Below, piece after piece: positions 50,926 to 59,791 of a DNA stretch of 64,000 bases (its first letter is position 1; the number at the start of each line of letters is the position of its first letter). The position numbers were made by a program, and so were the translations under genes. The notes beneath the pieces are model-generated. The model saw nothing but the letters and a program-made list of their open reading frames with translations. It had not been told where the DNA came from and did no database searches. This DNA is from an uncultured Ilumatobacter sp. (GTDB lineage: Bacteria > Actinomycetota > Acidimicrobiia > Acidimicrobiales > Ilumatobacteraceae). The stretch lies in the NCBI GenBank assembly GCA_937905835.1, contig CALCXK010000056.1, positions 226,510-290,509 on the forward strand, read 5' to 3'.

Positions 50926-51585
50926 ATGGAGAACCTTGCCGATCTGGCGTTCATCGATGACACCGCACGTGACCGCATCACGGTGAGCGGCGACGACGCG
51001 CTCACCTACCTCCAGTCGCAGATCACCCAGGAGATCCGAGACATTGCAGTTGGCGAAACCCGTTGGACTTTCGTGCTCGCACCAACCGGCAAGGTTGATT
51101 CGCTGGCGCGTATTGCTCGTACCGCTGAGACGACGTTTGTTCTTGACACCGACGCCGGCTTTGGTGACTACCTTCTCGCTCGCCTCAACCGGTTCAAGAT
51201 CCGCGTCAAGGCCGATACCGAGCTTGCATTCGCCGAGTGTGACGTGCCGTCAGCAGCCCATGAGGCCGCCCGAGTCGCAGCTGGCTGGCCGCGCATGGGT
51301 GCCGAGATTGTCCCCGGTGAAACCATCCCGGCGACCACTGGGGTCGTGCTGCTTGCCGTGAACTTCACAAAGGGCTGCTATCCGGGCCAGGAACTGGTCG
51401 AGCGGATGGACAGCCGCGGAGCCGATGCGCCGAAGATGCTGCGCATCCTCGAGGTAGCAGCGGACACGTCGGTCGGCGATGTGATCGACGATGTCGCCGA
51501 GGTCACCAGCATCAGCGGGACCACTGCATTGGCGTACGTGAAGCGCAAGAGCGATCTCGGCCGCGTCCCTGTTCACGCGGTTTAA
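50926..51585 (+). CDS. YgfZ/GcvT-domain folate-binding protein
   Basis: The 219-residue protein contains the YgfZ hallmark KGCYPGQELVERMDSRGADA, with the conserved Cys, plus the N-terminal ITVSGDDALTYLQSQITQEI and VLAPTGKVDSLARI. YgfZ proteins help assemble or repair certain iron-sulfur enzymes through folate. It is shorter than the E. coli protein, mainly in the middle. The frame is open to 50881, but the ATG at 50926 follows CAGACT by 6 bases. It converges on the M50 peptidase gene. Confidence 0.88.
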   Translation: MENLADLAFIDDTARDRITVSGDDALTYLQSQITQEIRDIAVGETRWTFVLAPTGKVDSLARIARTAETTFVLDTDAGFGDYLLARLNRFKIRVKADTELAFAECDVPSAAHEAARVAAGWPRMGAEIVPGETIPATTGVVLLAVNFTKGCYPGQELVERMDSRGADAPKMLRILEVAADTSVGDVIDDVAEVTSISGTTALAYVKRKSDLGRVPVHAV

Positions 51586-51592
51586 GCCTGCA

Positions 51593-52705
51593 TCAGGCGG
51601 TGGCGAGCGATTGTCGGATTGCCTGCACGTCAGGGTGCTGGCGGAGCCCGACGAGTTCGGGTGAACCGTCGATGACGGAAGCCAAGCCGATGGGCGAGGT
51701 GCCGGCCTCGGCAGCGGCGCGAAGCCAGCCGATTGCCGTTCCCTGGTCGCCGAGGGCGCCGGAGGCGCGAGCAACAGCTGAGGCGCTCAACGTGTTCGGG
51801 TTTCGTTCGAAGCTGCCTGCTGCGTAGTGGGCTGCGTCTTCGAACCTGCCGAGTGAGATCAGCACGTTGGCGAGCAGGTACTCGTTGGTCGGATCGCCGA
51901 ATGGCTTGGGCTCGGGAAGTAGGTCAACGAGCAATGCGAGGTTGTCGGCAGGTATCGAGAGCGTTGTAAGGATTGCATTTTGCTGGGAGTGGCTGAGCGC
52001 AGCGATCAGTAATCGTCGTGCCTTCGTCTGCTTGCCAGCTTGGAGTGCGGTGTGAGCGGCGGTCCACGGAGAGACCGGCTCTTTGGACGATCCGAGCATC
52101 TGGAGCTGGGTGATCATCAAGAAGGCGATGAAGATGGCGAAGCCACGGAACCGCTCGGAGAAGAACATCAGCAAGGCGGCGCTGCCGGTCAGAGCGATCG
52201 AAAAGAGCAGCATCAACCGCTGTGCCCGACCGGGCAGCAAGCGATCGAGGCCCTGCATCACGATATTGCCGCCGTCGAGCGGCAGGATCGGGATGAGGTT
52301 GAGCATGCCGATCGCCGGACCGGCCCACCAGATGGCGTACGTCGCCACTGAGCCGTCGATGGAGTTTTGATCGAGTGGGTTGACTCCGAGTGCGAGCAGC
52401 ACGGCGACGCTTGTGGCGATGTGAATACCCGGGCCGGCGAAGGAAATGATCGCGTGCCCGGAGCGGGAGATCGGGCGTGTGGGCACATACGAGGCGTATC
52501 CGGCGAGAAAGCCGAGCGAGATTTCGGCATGCGCACCGTAACGCCTGGCGGACACGGCATGGCCGAGTTCGTGGATCAGCGTGAAGACGGCGATCGCTCC
52601 AGCCAGCCATAACCCGAACTCGCTGCCGTAGATCACAATGATGAGCAGCATGAACATGACGAAACCGGGCTGCACATGCACCTTGAAGCCCAGCAGGTTC
52701 AACAT
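51593..52705 (-). CDS. Site-2-protease-like M50 metallopeptidase with TPR-like C-terminus
   Basis: The 370-residue membrane protein has HELGH at residues 45-49 within the first helices and NLIPILPLDGG, the second zinc-ligand motif, further on. Six or so hydrophobic segments are followed by a soluble helical tail (LGRFEDAAHYAAGSFERNPN; GDQGTAIGWLRAAAEAGTSP) with TPR-like spacing. Such proteases cleave membrane-bound regulators. The frame is open to 52759, but the ATG at 52705 follows TAGGCT by 7 bases on the minus strand. No anti-sigma partner is adjacent. Confidence 0.88.
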   Translation of the reverse strand: MLNLLGFKVHVQPGFVMFMLLIIVIYGSEFGLWLAGAIAVFTLIHELGHAVSARRYGAHAEISLGFLAGYASYVPTRPISRSGHAIISFAGPGIHIATSVAVLLALGVNPLDQNSIDGSVATYAIWWAGPAIGMLNLIPILPLDGGNIVMQGLDRLLPGRAQRLMLLFSIALTGSAALLMFFSERFRGFAIFIAFLMITQLQMLGSSKEPVSPWTAAHTALQAGKQTKARRLLIAALSHSQQNAILTTLSIPADNLALLVDLLPEPKPFGDPTNEYLLANVLISLGRFEDAAHYAAGSFERNPNTLSASAVARASGALGDQGTAIGWLRAAAEAGTSPIGLASVIDGSPELVGLRQHPDVQAIRQSLATA

Positions 52706-52805
52706 TCTTGTCAGCCTACGGCCACGGCGCGTTGCCCGAGCCGCAGGTGAGGAGACCACAGGCCGGTGAGATGGCGGTTACACCCAGATGGCAAGATGGT
52801 GATCG

Positions 52806-54434
52806 ATGAGTGACACCCAGACGAATACCGCAGCACAAGATGGCGGAGTGTTGCAGCAGGCGGTGGTTGCGGCGATCGCCGCTGGTGACACGCCAGAGAG
52901 TCGAGCTGCAGCGGTTCGTTCGATCACGCCAGCCGACCTTGATGCCGTGATCCACGCCCAATTCGACGCGGTCGGCTCGGTCTTGACGTCAGGCCTCGGT
53001 GCATCACCGGGGGCGGCGGTCGGCAAGGTCTACTTCTCCTCGGACGATGCCGCAGACGCAGCTGACCGTGGCGAAGCAGTGATCTTGGTCCGCAATGAGA
53101 CGACGCCAGCAGATGTGCACGGCATGATGGTCTCCGCAGGTCTTTTGACGACGAAAGGCGGGCTTGTCAGCCACGCTGCAGTGGTCGCGCGCGGTTGGGG
53201 TACGCCTGCCGTTGTCGGTGCGGACGCGATCAAGATCGCCGACGGTTCGTTCTCGGTTGGCGAGGTCGTCGTGGCTGAAGGGGACATCATCTCGATCGAC
53301 GGAGCTAGCGGCAATGTTGTTGTTGGTGCAGTGTTGACGGCAGCGGCTGGACCGCCCGAAGAGTTTTTTACGATCCTGGGCTGGGCTGACGCAATCCGTG
53401 TAGGCCACCTCGGCGTGCGTGCCAATGCCGACACCGGCCGTGATGCCGCCAAGGCTCGTGAGCTGGGGGCTGAAGGCATTGGGCTGTGTCGAACCGAGCA
53501 CATGTTCCTGGCAGCTGACAGGTTGCCGGTCGTCCGCCGGATGATTTTGGCCCGAGACGCCGACGAGGAGAGCGAAGCACTCGAAGAGTTGGGTCGCGTT
53601 CAGCAGGTCGACTTCGAAGAAATTCTTCGAGTGATGGATGGCTTGCCGGTGACGGTGCGCCTCCTCGACCCGCCGCTCCACGAGTTCCTGCCGTCGGTCG
53701 CAGAGCTGACCTTGAAGGAGGCAACCGAAGGGCTCACCGACCTCGAGCAGCGTGAGCTGCGGGCCGCCGAGTCGTGGGGCGAGCACAATCCGATGATCGG
53801 CACCCGCGGCGTTCGGCTTGGAGTTCTGAAGCCCGGTCTGTACGCGATGCAGGTGAGGGCGCTCCTCGCCGCGGTTAAGACGATGCGGGTCGAAGGGCTG
53901 CACCCGATCGTTGAGGTGATGGTGCCGCTCACGGTGAGTCGCGCCGAATTGGCGCTCGCTCGGCAGTGGATCGAGGCTGAGATCAATGCCACCGCGTCGG
54001 ACCACAGCGACATCACCATCGGCACGATGGTTGAGACACCGCGAGCCGCCGTTTGCGCCAGCGAGTTGGCCAAAGCTGCCGACTTCTTCTCGTTCGGTAC
54101 CAACGACCTCACGCAGCTGACATTCGGTTTCAGCCGAGACGACGTCGAGAGCCGGATGATGCCGGCATACCTTGATTACGGACTCCTGGCCGCGAATCCG
54201 TTTGAGACGATCGACCAGTCCGGTGTCGGCGAACTGGTGCGGCACGCCGTTGAGCACGGCAGGGCAACGGTGCCTGGGATGAAGATGGGTGTGTGTGGCG
54301 AACATGGGGGAGACCCCGAGTCGATCCGGTTCTTCCACCAGGTTGGGCTCGACTACGTGTCGTGTTCGCCATACCGGGTGCCGATTGCTCGGCTCGCCGC
54401 AGCACACGCAGTGCTTGACGCTCAGCAATCCTGA
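52806..54434 (+). CDS. PPDK-like PEP-utilising protein lacking the ATP-grasp domain
   Basis: The 542-residue protein matches pyruvate,phosphate dikinase from its linker onward. The swivelling phosphohistidine domain is GGLVSHAAVVARGWGTPAVV (phospho-His123), and the PEP/pyruvate barrel has GIGLCRTEHMF, IGTRGVRLGVLKPGLY, FFSFGTNDLTQLTFGF and GVCGEHGGDPESIRF with the catalytic Cys. The approximately 340-residue N-terminal ATP-grasp half is missing and no gene for it is in the window. It may work with a separately encoded ATP-binding protein (a split PPDK) or have another phosphotransfer role. Confidence 0.85.
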   Translation: MSDTQTNTAAQDGGVLQQAVVAAIAAGDTPESRAAAVRSITPADLDAVIHAQFDAVGSVLTSGLGASPGAAVGKVYFSSDDAADAADRGEAVILVRNETTPADVHGMMVSAGLLTTKGGLVSHAAVVARGWGTPAVVGADAIKIADGSFSVGEVVVAEGDIISIDGASGNVVVGAVLTAAAGPPEEFFTILGWADAIRVGHLGVRANADTGRDAAKARELGAEGIGLCRTEHMFLAADRLPVVRRMILARDADEESEALEELGRVQQVDFEEILRVMDGLPVTVRLLDPPLHEFLPSVAELTLKEATEGLTDLEQRELRAAESWGEHNPMIGTRGVRLGVLKPGLYAMQVRALLAAVKTMRVEGLHPIVEVMVPLTVSRAELALARQWIEAEINATASDHSDITIGTMVETPRAAVCASELAKAADFFSFGTNDLTQLTFGFSRDDVESRMMPAYLDYGLLAANPFETIDQSGVGELVRHAVEHGRATVPGMKMGVCGEHGGDPESIRFFHQVGLDYVSCSPYRVPIARLAAAHAVLDAQQS

Positions 54435-54477
54435 CGGAGCGCGGTTGGAACCCTGAACGTCGAGGCACAATGATTTC

Positions 54478-55527
54478 GTGCTGACGCAGTTACTCATCAA
54501 ACAGTCGTTCGTCGCTGCCGAGGCGAGCGGTCGCGGCAAGCTCGTCGACATTGATGTTGCGGCCTGGCAGTGGGGTGCGTTGCTGGCAATTATCACCGTC
54601 ATGCTCCTTGTCGACCTGCTGGTGGTGCACAAGGAAGCCCACGAGGTTGACACGAAGGAAGCGGCGATCGAGTCGGTTGTTTGGATCAGCTGCGGCCTGG
54701 CGTTCACCGGAGTCATGTGGTGGTGGTTCGGCGGTGCCGCGAGTGGCGAGTACATCTCTGGCTTCCTGATTGAGAAGTCCCTGAGCATCGACAACGTCTT
54801 CGTCTGGGCCCTGATTTTGGGTTACTTCAAGGTGCCGATGAAGTACCAGCATCGAGTGTTGTTCTGGGGAATTTTTGGTGCGCTCGCTCTCCGGGCCGTC
54901 TTCATCTTTGCCGGTGTGGCGTTGATCGAACGGTTCGACTGGATCCTGTACCTGTTCGGAGCATTCCTGCTGTACACGGCGGCCAAGCTGGTCTTCACCG
55001 ACAACGACCATGTTGATCCTGGCGAGTCGAAGTTCCTCAAGGTGCTCAATCGGTGCGTCCCATCGACTGATGACTTCGACGGTCAGAAACTCTTCACGAA
55101 GGTGAATGGCAAGTGGCTCGCCACGCCGCTTTTTGCCGTGTTGATGCTGATCGAGGCGACCGATGTGATCTTTGCGGTGGACTCGGTCCCGGCTGTGTTG
55201 GCAGTGTCGAACGAGCAGTTCATCGTGTTCGCATCGAACGCCTTCGCCATCCTCGGTTTGCGTGCCCTGTATTTCTTGCTGGCCGACATGCACAACCGCT
55301 TCGCGTTCCTCCAGCAGGGCCTCGCAATCATCCTCGCCTTCGTTGGCGTCAAGATGATCATTGCCGATTGGTACCATATTCCGACGGCGCTTTCGCTCGC
55401 GGTTATCGCCATCGTGTTGACTGCTTCAATTGGCTTTTCGCTGAAGCTCACCCGGACTGACGCTGACGCCGCGCTGGTCGAAGATGCCTTCGAAGATCAC
55501 TCCGACCGCGAGTCGCCAGGTATCTGA
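54478..55527 (+). CDS. TerC family integral membrane protein
   Basis: The 349-residue protein has about eight to nine membrane helices and the TerC signatures EKSLSIDNVFVWALILGYFK and MLIEATDVIFAVDSVPAVLA, with conserved acidic residues inside helices. TerC proteins have been linked to tellurite resistance and, more recently, to metal (manganese) homeostasis of exported proteins. The GTG at 54478 follows CACAAT by 6 bases. No other ter genes are nearby, so a general metal-export role is more likely than a tellurite operon. Confidence 0.9.
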   Translation: MLTQLLIKQSFVAAEASGRGKLVDIDVAAWQWGALLAIITVMLLVDLLVVHKEAHEVDTKEAAIESVVWISCGLAFTGVMWWWFGGAASGEYISGFLIEKSLSIDNVFVWALILGYFKVPMKYQHRVLFWGIFGALALRAVFIFAGVALIERFDWILYLFGAFLLYTAAKLVFTDNDHVDPGESKFLKVLNRCVPSTDDFDGQKLFTKVNGKWLATPLFAVLMLIEATDVIFAVDSVPAVLAVSNEQFIVFASNAFAILGLRALYFLLADMHNRFAFLQQGLAIILAFVGVKMIIADWYHIPTALSLAVIAIVLTASIGFSLKLTRTDADAALVEDAFEDHSDRESPGI

Positions 55528-55586
55528 TTCAGAGTGCGCCTCTCGACGAGGACGCCGCGGATCGCGCTGGGCCGTAGTCTGAGCGG

Positions 55587-57350
55587 ATGGGGATTGAGGA
55601 CGACGACATCGAGCGGCTGCGAAGCACCGTGTCGATCGTCGACACCGTTCAGCAGTACGTGGCTCTGAAACGCACAGGCCGCAACTGGGTTGGCCTGTGC
55701 CCGTTCCACGCCGAGAAGTCTGGCTCGTTCAACGTCACCGAAGAGCGTGGCCGATACAAGTGCTTCGGCTGCGACAAGGGGGGTGACGTCTTCACGTTCA
55801 TCCAAGAGATCGAGCACCTCGACTTCCCTGGCGCTGTCGAACACATCGCGGCGAAGGCCGGCATCCAGCTCAACTACACGTCTGCTGGCCAGAGCCAAGA
55901 GCGGTCGCGGCGCAAGAAACTCACCGAACTCATGAATGAGGCGGTCGAGTGGTACCACGATCGGCTCCTCAATTCGCCTGACGCACGGCCAGCTCGTGAC
56001 TATCTTCGTCGCCGCGGCCTGTCAGGAGACATTGCTCGACAGTTCAAGATCGGCTGGGCGCCCGACGACTGGGACCAGCTGTCGATGTCGCTCGGTGCGC
56101 CGCCCGACATGATGCAAGACGTCGGGCTGTCGTTCCGAAATCGCCGCAACAAAATGCAGGACTCGTTTCGAGCCCGAGTGATGTTCCCGATCCTGTCCGA
56201 ATCAGGCGAGGCGCTGGCGTTCGGTGGCCGGATTCTGCCTGGCTCCGAAGACCCGGCGAAGTACAAGAACAGCTCCGAAACGCCGATCTATATGAAGTCC
56301 AAGACGCTGTACGGGCTCAACTGGGCGAAGGCCGATGTTGCGAAGCACGATCAGGTCATCGTCTGCGAGGGATACACCGACGTGATCGGGTTTCATCGCG
56401 CTGGCATTCCTCGTGCGGTGGCGACCTGTGGCACGGCGCTCACGGAGGAGCACGTCCGCTTGCTCAAGCGATACGCCAGCAAGGTTGTGCTGTCCTTCGA
56501 TGCTGACGCTGCTGGCCAGGGTGCAGCCGAACGCTTTTATGAATGGGAAGAGAAGCACAAGGTCGAAGTGCTCGTTGCCCGTCTGCCCGACGGAAAAGAC
56601 CCAGGCGACCTTGCCTTATCGCAGCCAGAGGCGCTCGTTGCTGCTATCGAGAGGCCGGTGCCGTTCCTCAAGTTCCGGCTCGACCGCACGATGCGTGGTC
56701 GGCAGAAAGACTCGCCCGAACATCGAGTTCGGCTGGCCGAAGACGCTATGGCAGTGGTGAACGAACACCCGAACAAGTCGATTCGCATGCTCTATGCCGG
56801 CGAGGTCGCAGCTGAACTGTCGATGCCGGTCAGCGACATGGTCCGTCTCGCTGAGCGCGGCGTTCGTCGGCCGGCGATCCAGATACAAGCCAAACGGTCC
56901 AAGGGGCCGGTGCAGAACGCCGAGTTCGCCGCACTTGTTCTCCTTGTGCAGGAGTGGGATTCCATCGCTCCGTGGCTGACGGAGGAACTGTTCGACAACG
57001 ACATCAACCGGATGGCGTTCCTCGCGCTCGCCGAGTCCGTCGGTGATCTGAACAAGGCGATCGCGGCTGCGCCGCCCGACGCTGTCGATGTGCTCGAACG
57101 AGCCGCAGTTGCGGATTTGAATCTGGTGGCCGATGTCGAGGCTCGAAATCTGATCCGAGCAGCGTGCCGGCGGGAGCTACAGCACCGAAACAAAGTGACT
57201 GATCCCGAAGCAATCGCGGAGGATCGTCAAGCCAAGATCGACATCGAAGCCCTGGAAAATACCGACAAGGAGCGTGCTCTGGTGGCGGCTGAGTCGTTGC
57301 TAGGTTGGCTGGATCGACGAACAGGGGAACGCACCGATGGGGACGACTGA
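55587..57350 (+). CDS. dnaG: DNA primase
   Basis: DnaG makes RNA primers for replication. In the 587-residue protein the N-terminal zinc finger is CPFHAEKSGSFNV with CFGCDKGGDVFTFI, the toprim core is VIVCEGYTDVIGFHRAGIPR with LSFDADAAGQGA, and the C-terminal helical part would bind DnaB. The ATG at 55587 follows TAGTCT by 6 bases (leaderless). It overlaps rpoD by 14 bases, a macromolecular-synthesis pairing common in bacteria (without rpsU here). Confidence 0.96.
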   Translation: MGIEDDDIERLRSTVSIVDTVQQYVALKRTGRNWVGLCPFHAEKSGSFNVTEERGRYKCFGCDKGGDVFTFIQEIEHLDFPGAVEHIAAKAGIQLNYTSAGQSQERSRRKKLTELMNEAVEWYHDRLLNSPDARPARDYLRRRGLSGDIARQFKIGWAPDDWDQLSMSLGAPPDMMQDVGLSFRNRRNKMQDSFRARVMFPILSESGEALAFGGRILPGSEDPAKYKNSSETPIYMKSKTLYGLNWAKADVAKHDQVIVCEGYTDVIGFHRAGIPRAVATCGTALTEEHVRLLKRYASKVVLSFDADAAGQGAAERFYEWEEKHKVEVLVARLPDGKDPGDLALSQPEALVAAIERPVPFLKFRLDRTMRGRQKDSPEHRVRLAEDAMAVVNEHPNKSIRMLYAGEVAAELSMPVSDMVRLAERGVRRPAIQIQAKRSKGPVQNAEFAALVLLVQEWDSIAPWLTEELFDNDINRMAFLALAESVGDLNKAIAAAPPDAVDVLERAAVADLNLVADVEARNLIRAACRRELQHRNKVTDPEAIAEDRQAKIDIEALENTDKERALVAAESLLGWLDRRTGERTDGDD

Positions 57351-58638
57351 ATCCAATGCCGCTGTAACGGTGCCCGCTGGCGTGCCATTCAGCGGCGTCG
57401 ACACTGACGAATGGGGCAAGCTCGTCAAACAGGGGCGAGCAACGGGTGAGGTGCATGCCGAAAAAATTGCCCACGTGCTGCGACACGTCGAACTGACCGG
57501 CGATGTCCTCGATCAGGTCCAGTCAGTGATGGCCGAGCAGGGCATCACCATCGATGACGCGGTCGACACCGACGATCACGACACCTTGACACGGATCGTC
57601 CGCGAGGTCGTTGTCGAAGAAGTCGCCTTCGAGCCTGAAGACGCTGACGAGCAGTTACTCAGCCGCCGCCGTGGGCTCCGGACGAAGAAGTCCCAACCAA
57701 AAGGCGAGGGCGGCACGCCCGACGCTGTTCGGATGTATCTGCGTGAGATTGGTCAGGTTGACCTGCTTACCACTGATGACGAACGAAGGCTCGCCCAACT
57801 CATCGAAGAAGGCCTTGTTGCTGCGGGCAAGATCGACGAAGCGGCCGAAGGCGGCTCGCCAATCGAGGGAGTCGAAGGGCGCATGCTGTTACGAGCGGTG
57901 AGCCGCGGTGAGCGAGCCAAGAGCGAACTGACCCAGGCCAACCTGCGTCTTGTTGTGAATATCGCCAAGCGGTACTCGGGCCGGGGCATGCAACTGCTCG
58001 ACCTGATCCAAGAAGGCAACCTCGGCCTCATGCGTGCCGTCGAGAAGTTTGACTACACGAAGGGCTTCAAGTTTTCGACCTACGCCACATGGTGGATTCG
58101 CCAGGCGATCACCCGTTCCATCGCCGATCAGGCCCGCACGATCCGCATACCGGTGCACATGGTCGAGCACATGAACCGGGTCACTCGGGCCAAGCGCACG
58201 ATGCATCAAGAGCTCGAACGCGAGCCCTCGATCGAAGAGATTGCTGTGCGGGTCCAGCTCGAACCCAACCGCGTGCGGGAACTCCTGCGCATCTCGCAAG
58301 ACCCGCTCTCACTGGACTCGCCAGTTGGCGAAGAAGACGAGTCGAACCTCGGTGACTTCATCCAGGACGAGTCGGTCGAAAGCCCTGCCGACGCTGCGAC
58401 CAAGATGATGCTGTCTGATGCAGTCGGCGAGGTGCTCGGCGAACTGTCCGAACGCGAGCAGGAAATTGTTCGGCTGCGTTTCGGTCTCGAAGGCGGCCAG
58501 GCGAAGACACTGGAAGAAGTCGGCAAGGCATTTGGCGTCACGCGTGAGCGGATTCGGCAAATCGAAGCGAAGACTCTGGCCAAGCTTCGCCACCCTCAGC
58601 GCAGCCAGCGACTTCGCGAGTTTCTCGAAGTCGAGTAG
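57337..58638 (+). CDS. rpoD: RNA polymerase primary sigma factor
   Basis: The 433-residue sigma-70 protein has region 1.2 (DAVRMYLREIGQVDLLTTDD), region 2 (LRLVVNIAKRYSGRGMQLLD; GNLGLMRAVEKFDYTKGFKF; STYATWWIRQAITRSIADQA), region 3 (PVHMVEHMNRVTRAKRTMHQ) and region 4 (LSEREQEIVRLRFGLEGGQA; EVGKAFGVTRERIRQIEAKT). It is the probable housekeeping factor recognising the TANNNT -10 boxes seen throughout the window. Region 1.1 is short and acidic. It starts inside the dnaG end and depends on that transcript or an internal promoter. Confidence 0.95.
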   Translation: MGTTESNAAVTVPAGVPFSGVDTDEWGKLVKQGRATGEVHAEKIAHVLRHVELTGDVLDQVQSVMAEQGITIDDAVDTDDHDTLTRIVREVVVEEVAFEPEDADEQLLSRRRGLRTKKSQPKGEGGTPDAVRMYLREIGQVDLLTTDDERRLAQLIEEGLVAAGKIDEAAEGGSPIEGVEGRMLLRAVSRGERAKSELTQANLRLVVNIAKRYSGRGMQLLDLIQEGNLGLMRAVEKFDYTKGFKFSTYATWWIRQAITRSIADQARTIRIPVHMVEHMNRVTRAKRTMHQELEREPSIEEIAVRVQLEPNRVRELLRISQDPLSLDSPVGEEDESNLGDFIQDESVESPADAATKMMLSDAVGEVLGELSEREQEIVRLRFGLEGGQAKTLEEVGKAFGVTRERIRQIEAKTLAKLRHPQRSQRLREFLEVE

Positions 58639-58650
58639 ATCTCTCGAAAA

Positions 58651-58680
58651 TCGGCGTTGGGGCCACGCCCCACGCGCCGA
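58651..58680 (+). terminator. Hairpin after rpoD
   Basis: TCGGCG/CGCCGA enclose an inner stem TGGGGC/GCCCCA with a CAC loop, starting 12 bases after the rpoD stop. It lacks a U-tract, so it may be an intrinsic terminator of the GC-rich type or a processing site before tRNA-Asn. Confidence 0.5.
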
Positions 58681-58704
58681 TAACCTCGCTGACGGCTTCT
58701 GCCT

Positions 58705-58777
58705 TCCGGGGTAGCTCAGCTGGCAGAGCAGCGGACTGTTAATCCGCTTGTCGTGGGTTCGAGCCCCACCCCCGGAG
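58705..58777 (+). tRNA. tRNA-Asn (anticodon GTT)
   Basis: The cloverleaf has acceptor TCCGGGG/CCCCGGA, D-arm GCTCAGCTGGCAGAGC, anticodon stem GCGGA/TCCGC with loop CTGTTAA (anticodon GTT), and T-arm GTGGG-TTCGAGC-CCCAC. The discriminator is G and CCA is not encoded. It lies 66 bases after rpoD and is followed at once by a strong terminator. Confidence 0.97.
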
Positions 58778-58785
58778 CAACGAAG

Positions 58786-58816
58786 AAGGCCCACCGAGCA
58801 AACGGTGGGCCTTTCT
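58786..58816. terminator. Bidirectional terminator between tRNA-Asn and tRNA-Ile2
   Basis: AAGGCCCACCG (58786-58796) and CGGTGGGCCTT (58803-58813) form a perfect 11-bp stem with loop AGCAAA, followed by TTCTCGTTTTC. Located between convergent tRNA genes, it can end transcription in both directions. Confidence 0.88.
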
Positions 58817-58829
58817 CGTTTTCTCTGTG

Positions 58830-58903
58830 TGGGGCGACCGGGGCTCGAACCCGGGACCGAGGCATTATGAGTACCGTGCTCTAACCAACTGAGCTATCGC
58901 CCC
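58830..58903 (-). tRNA. tRNA-Ile2 (anticodon CAT, lysidine type)
   Basis: On the minus strand the gene has acceptor GGGGCGA/TCGCCCC, D-arm GCTCAGTTGGTTAGAGC, anticodon loop CTCATAA (anticodon CAT) and T-arm CCGGG-TTCGAGC-CCCGG. The ACTCATAAT context is that of elongator tRNA-Ile whose C34 is modified to lysidine to read AUA, rather than tRNA-Met. The 5' end is only 8 bases after a protein stop codon, suggesting co-transcription. Confidence 0.85.
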
Positions 58904-58911
58904 ATTTGCGC

Positions 58912-59163
58912 CTATGCGTCGGGTTGTTCGATGGCGTCGAGGAAGGCGTTGACGTCGGGCTCTTCGCCGCCGACGAGCCAGATGGTGAGTTCACCCGGGA
59001 GGTCGCTGTCTTCGGCGTCTTGCCACGGGAGCACTCCGTCGACAAAATAGCGATCGACGGTGATGTCGTCCTTGTCGGCATCGACCGGGGCCACGATCGC
59101 TATCTCGACTTCGGTGTCTGGCGGTTGGTCACTGAGAATGTCGATCAGTTCGTGAACTCGCAT
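58912..59163 (-). CDS. Small acidic hypothetical protein
   Basis: An 83-residue acidic protein, MRVHELIDILSDQPPDTEVE, then DLPGELTIWLVGGEEPD. I do not recognise the family with certainty; the N-terminus resembles short proteins that begin with a helix-strand unit. The ATG at 59163 has AGGAAG 7 bases upstream, a rare clear ribosome-binding site here, consistent with an internal operon position after the gene at 59198. tRNA-Ile2 follows 8 bases later. Confidence 0.7.
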   Translation of the reverse strand: MRVHELIDILSDQPPDTEVEIAIVAPVDADKDDITVDRYFVDGVLPWQDAEDSDLPGELTIWLVGGEEPDVNAFLDAIEQPDA

Positions 59164-59197
59164 GGCTGCTTCCTGCCAGTGACTGGCGTGCTGGGTG

Positions 59198-59773
59198 CTA
59201 GTTGAGGTAGTCGCCGAGCCACACCGGGGCATGCTCGAGGAGATAGAGGCTGACGTGCTTGCATCGATCGAGGGCGGTGGTGACAGCGTCGTCGTGGTTC
59301 ATATAGACGTCGGCCAGGTCGATGGTCATCTTGGCGACAATCGACAGGCTGCGCTCAGGAGCATCGGTGACGCTCGGGAACGAGTCGATTGCCGACACTT
59401 CCAGCGGGAGGTCCATCCCGCCGACGCCAGCGAGGTCGGTGGCGAGGACCAGCAAATCCGGCGGCTCGGGGAGCGGCGGCAGTGTCCAGGTGAACAGCAA
59501 CGGGAAGGTGAAACCGTGTGGCGGTGGGTCTTCAATCTCGTCGAGCTTCATCACTTCGTCTTCGAATCCGAGCATCGCTCGCGGGTCGACATCGAGCGAA
59601 AGGTGGAGGTCGATCGGGCCCGAACAGGCCTCTTCCGGATGGAGGTCGACTTCCCAGAGTTGGCGAAGCGAGTAGGTCTCGACGAAGTGGCGTTCGTCGT
59701 GGACGTGAAAGCCATGGTCAATGGCCTGACTCTTCACATCGGCAATGAATCCTGCTACGTCGATGACTGCCAT
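59198..59773 (-). CDS. Hypothetical protein of about 191 residues
   Basis: The protein starts MAVIDVAGFIADVKSQAIDH and includes VETYSLRQLWEVDLHPEEAC, HLSLDVDPRAMLGFEDEVMK and LSIVAKMTIDLADVYMN. It is soluble and acidic, with no motif that I can assign. The ATG at 59773 follows TAGTGT by 8 bases on the minus strand. It is divergent from the inositol-phosphatase gene, sharing an overlapping promoter, and heads a small operon with the 83-residue protein and tRNA-Ile2. Confidence 0.7.
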   Translation of the reverse strand: MAVIDVAGFIADVKSQAIDHGFHVHDERHFVETYSLRQLWEVDLHPEEACSGPIDLHLSLDVDPRAMLGFEDEVMKLDEIEDPPPHGFTFPLLFTWTLPPLPEPPDLLVLATDLAGVGGMDLPLEVSAIDSFPSVTDAPERSLSIVAKMTIDLADVYMNHDDAVTTALDRCKHVSLYLLEHAPVWLGDYLN

Positions 59774-59781
59774 CGCTCCGG

Positions 59782-59791
59782 ACACTACCGT
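59782..59791. promoter_or_regulatory. Overlapping divergent -10 boxes
   Basis: ACACTACCGT carries TAGTGT on the minus strand (59782-59787) and TACCGT on the plus strand (59786-59791); the two hexamers share the TA at 59786-59787. Each lies 8 bases before a start codon (59773 and 59800). This is a second compact bidirectional leaderless promoter, like the one between ddl and murF. Confidence 0.55.

Noticed and set aside
53004..54794. A 596-codon minus-strand frame opposite the PPDK-like gene
   Set aside because: It is antisense to strong PPDK motifs. Long antisense frames are common in GC-rich DNA.
54490..55377. A 295-codon minus-strand frame opposite terC
   Set aside because: It is the charged antisense shadow of a membrane protein gene with clear TerC motifs.
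58839..58903. Initiator or elongator tRNA-Met for the CAT anticodon
   Set aside because: The ACTCATAAT anticodon context and the acceptor sequence fit lysidine-type tRNA-Ile2 better.
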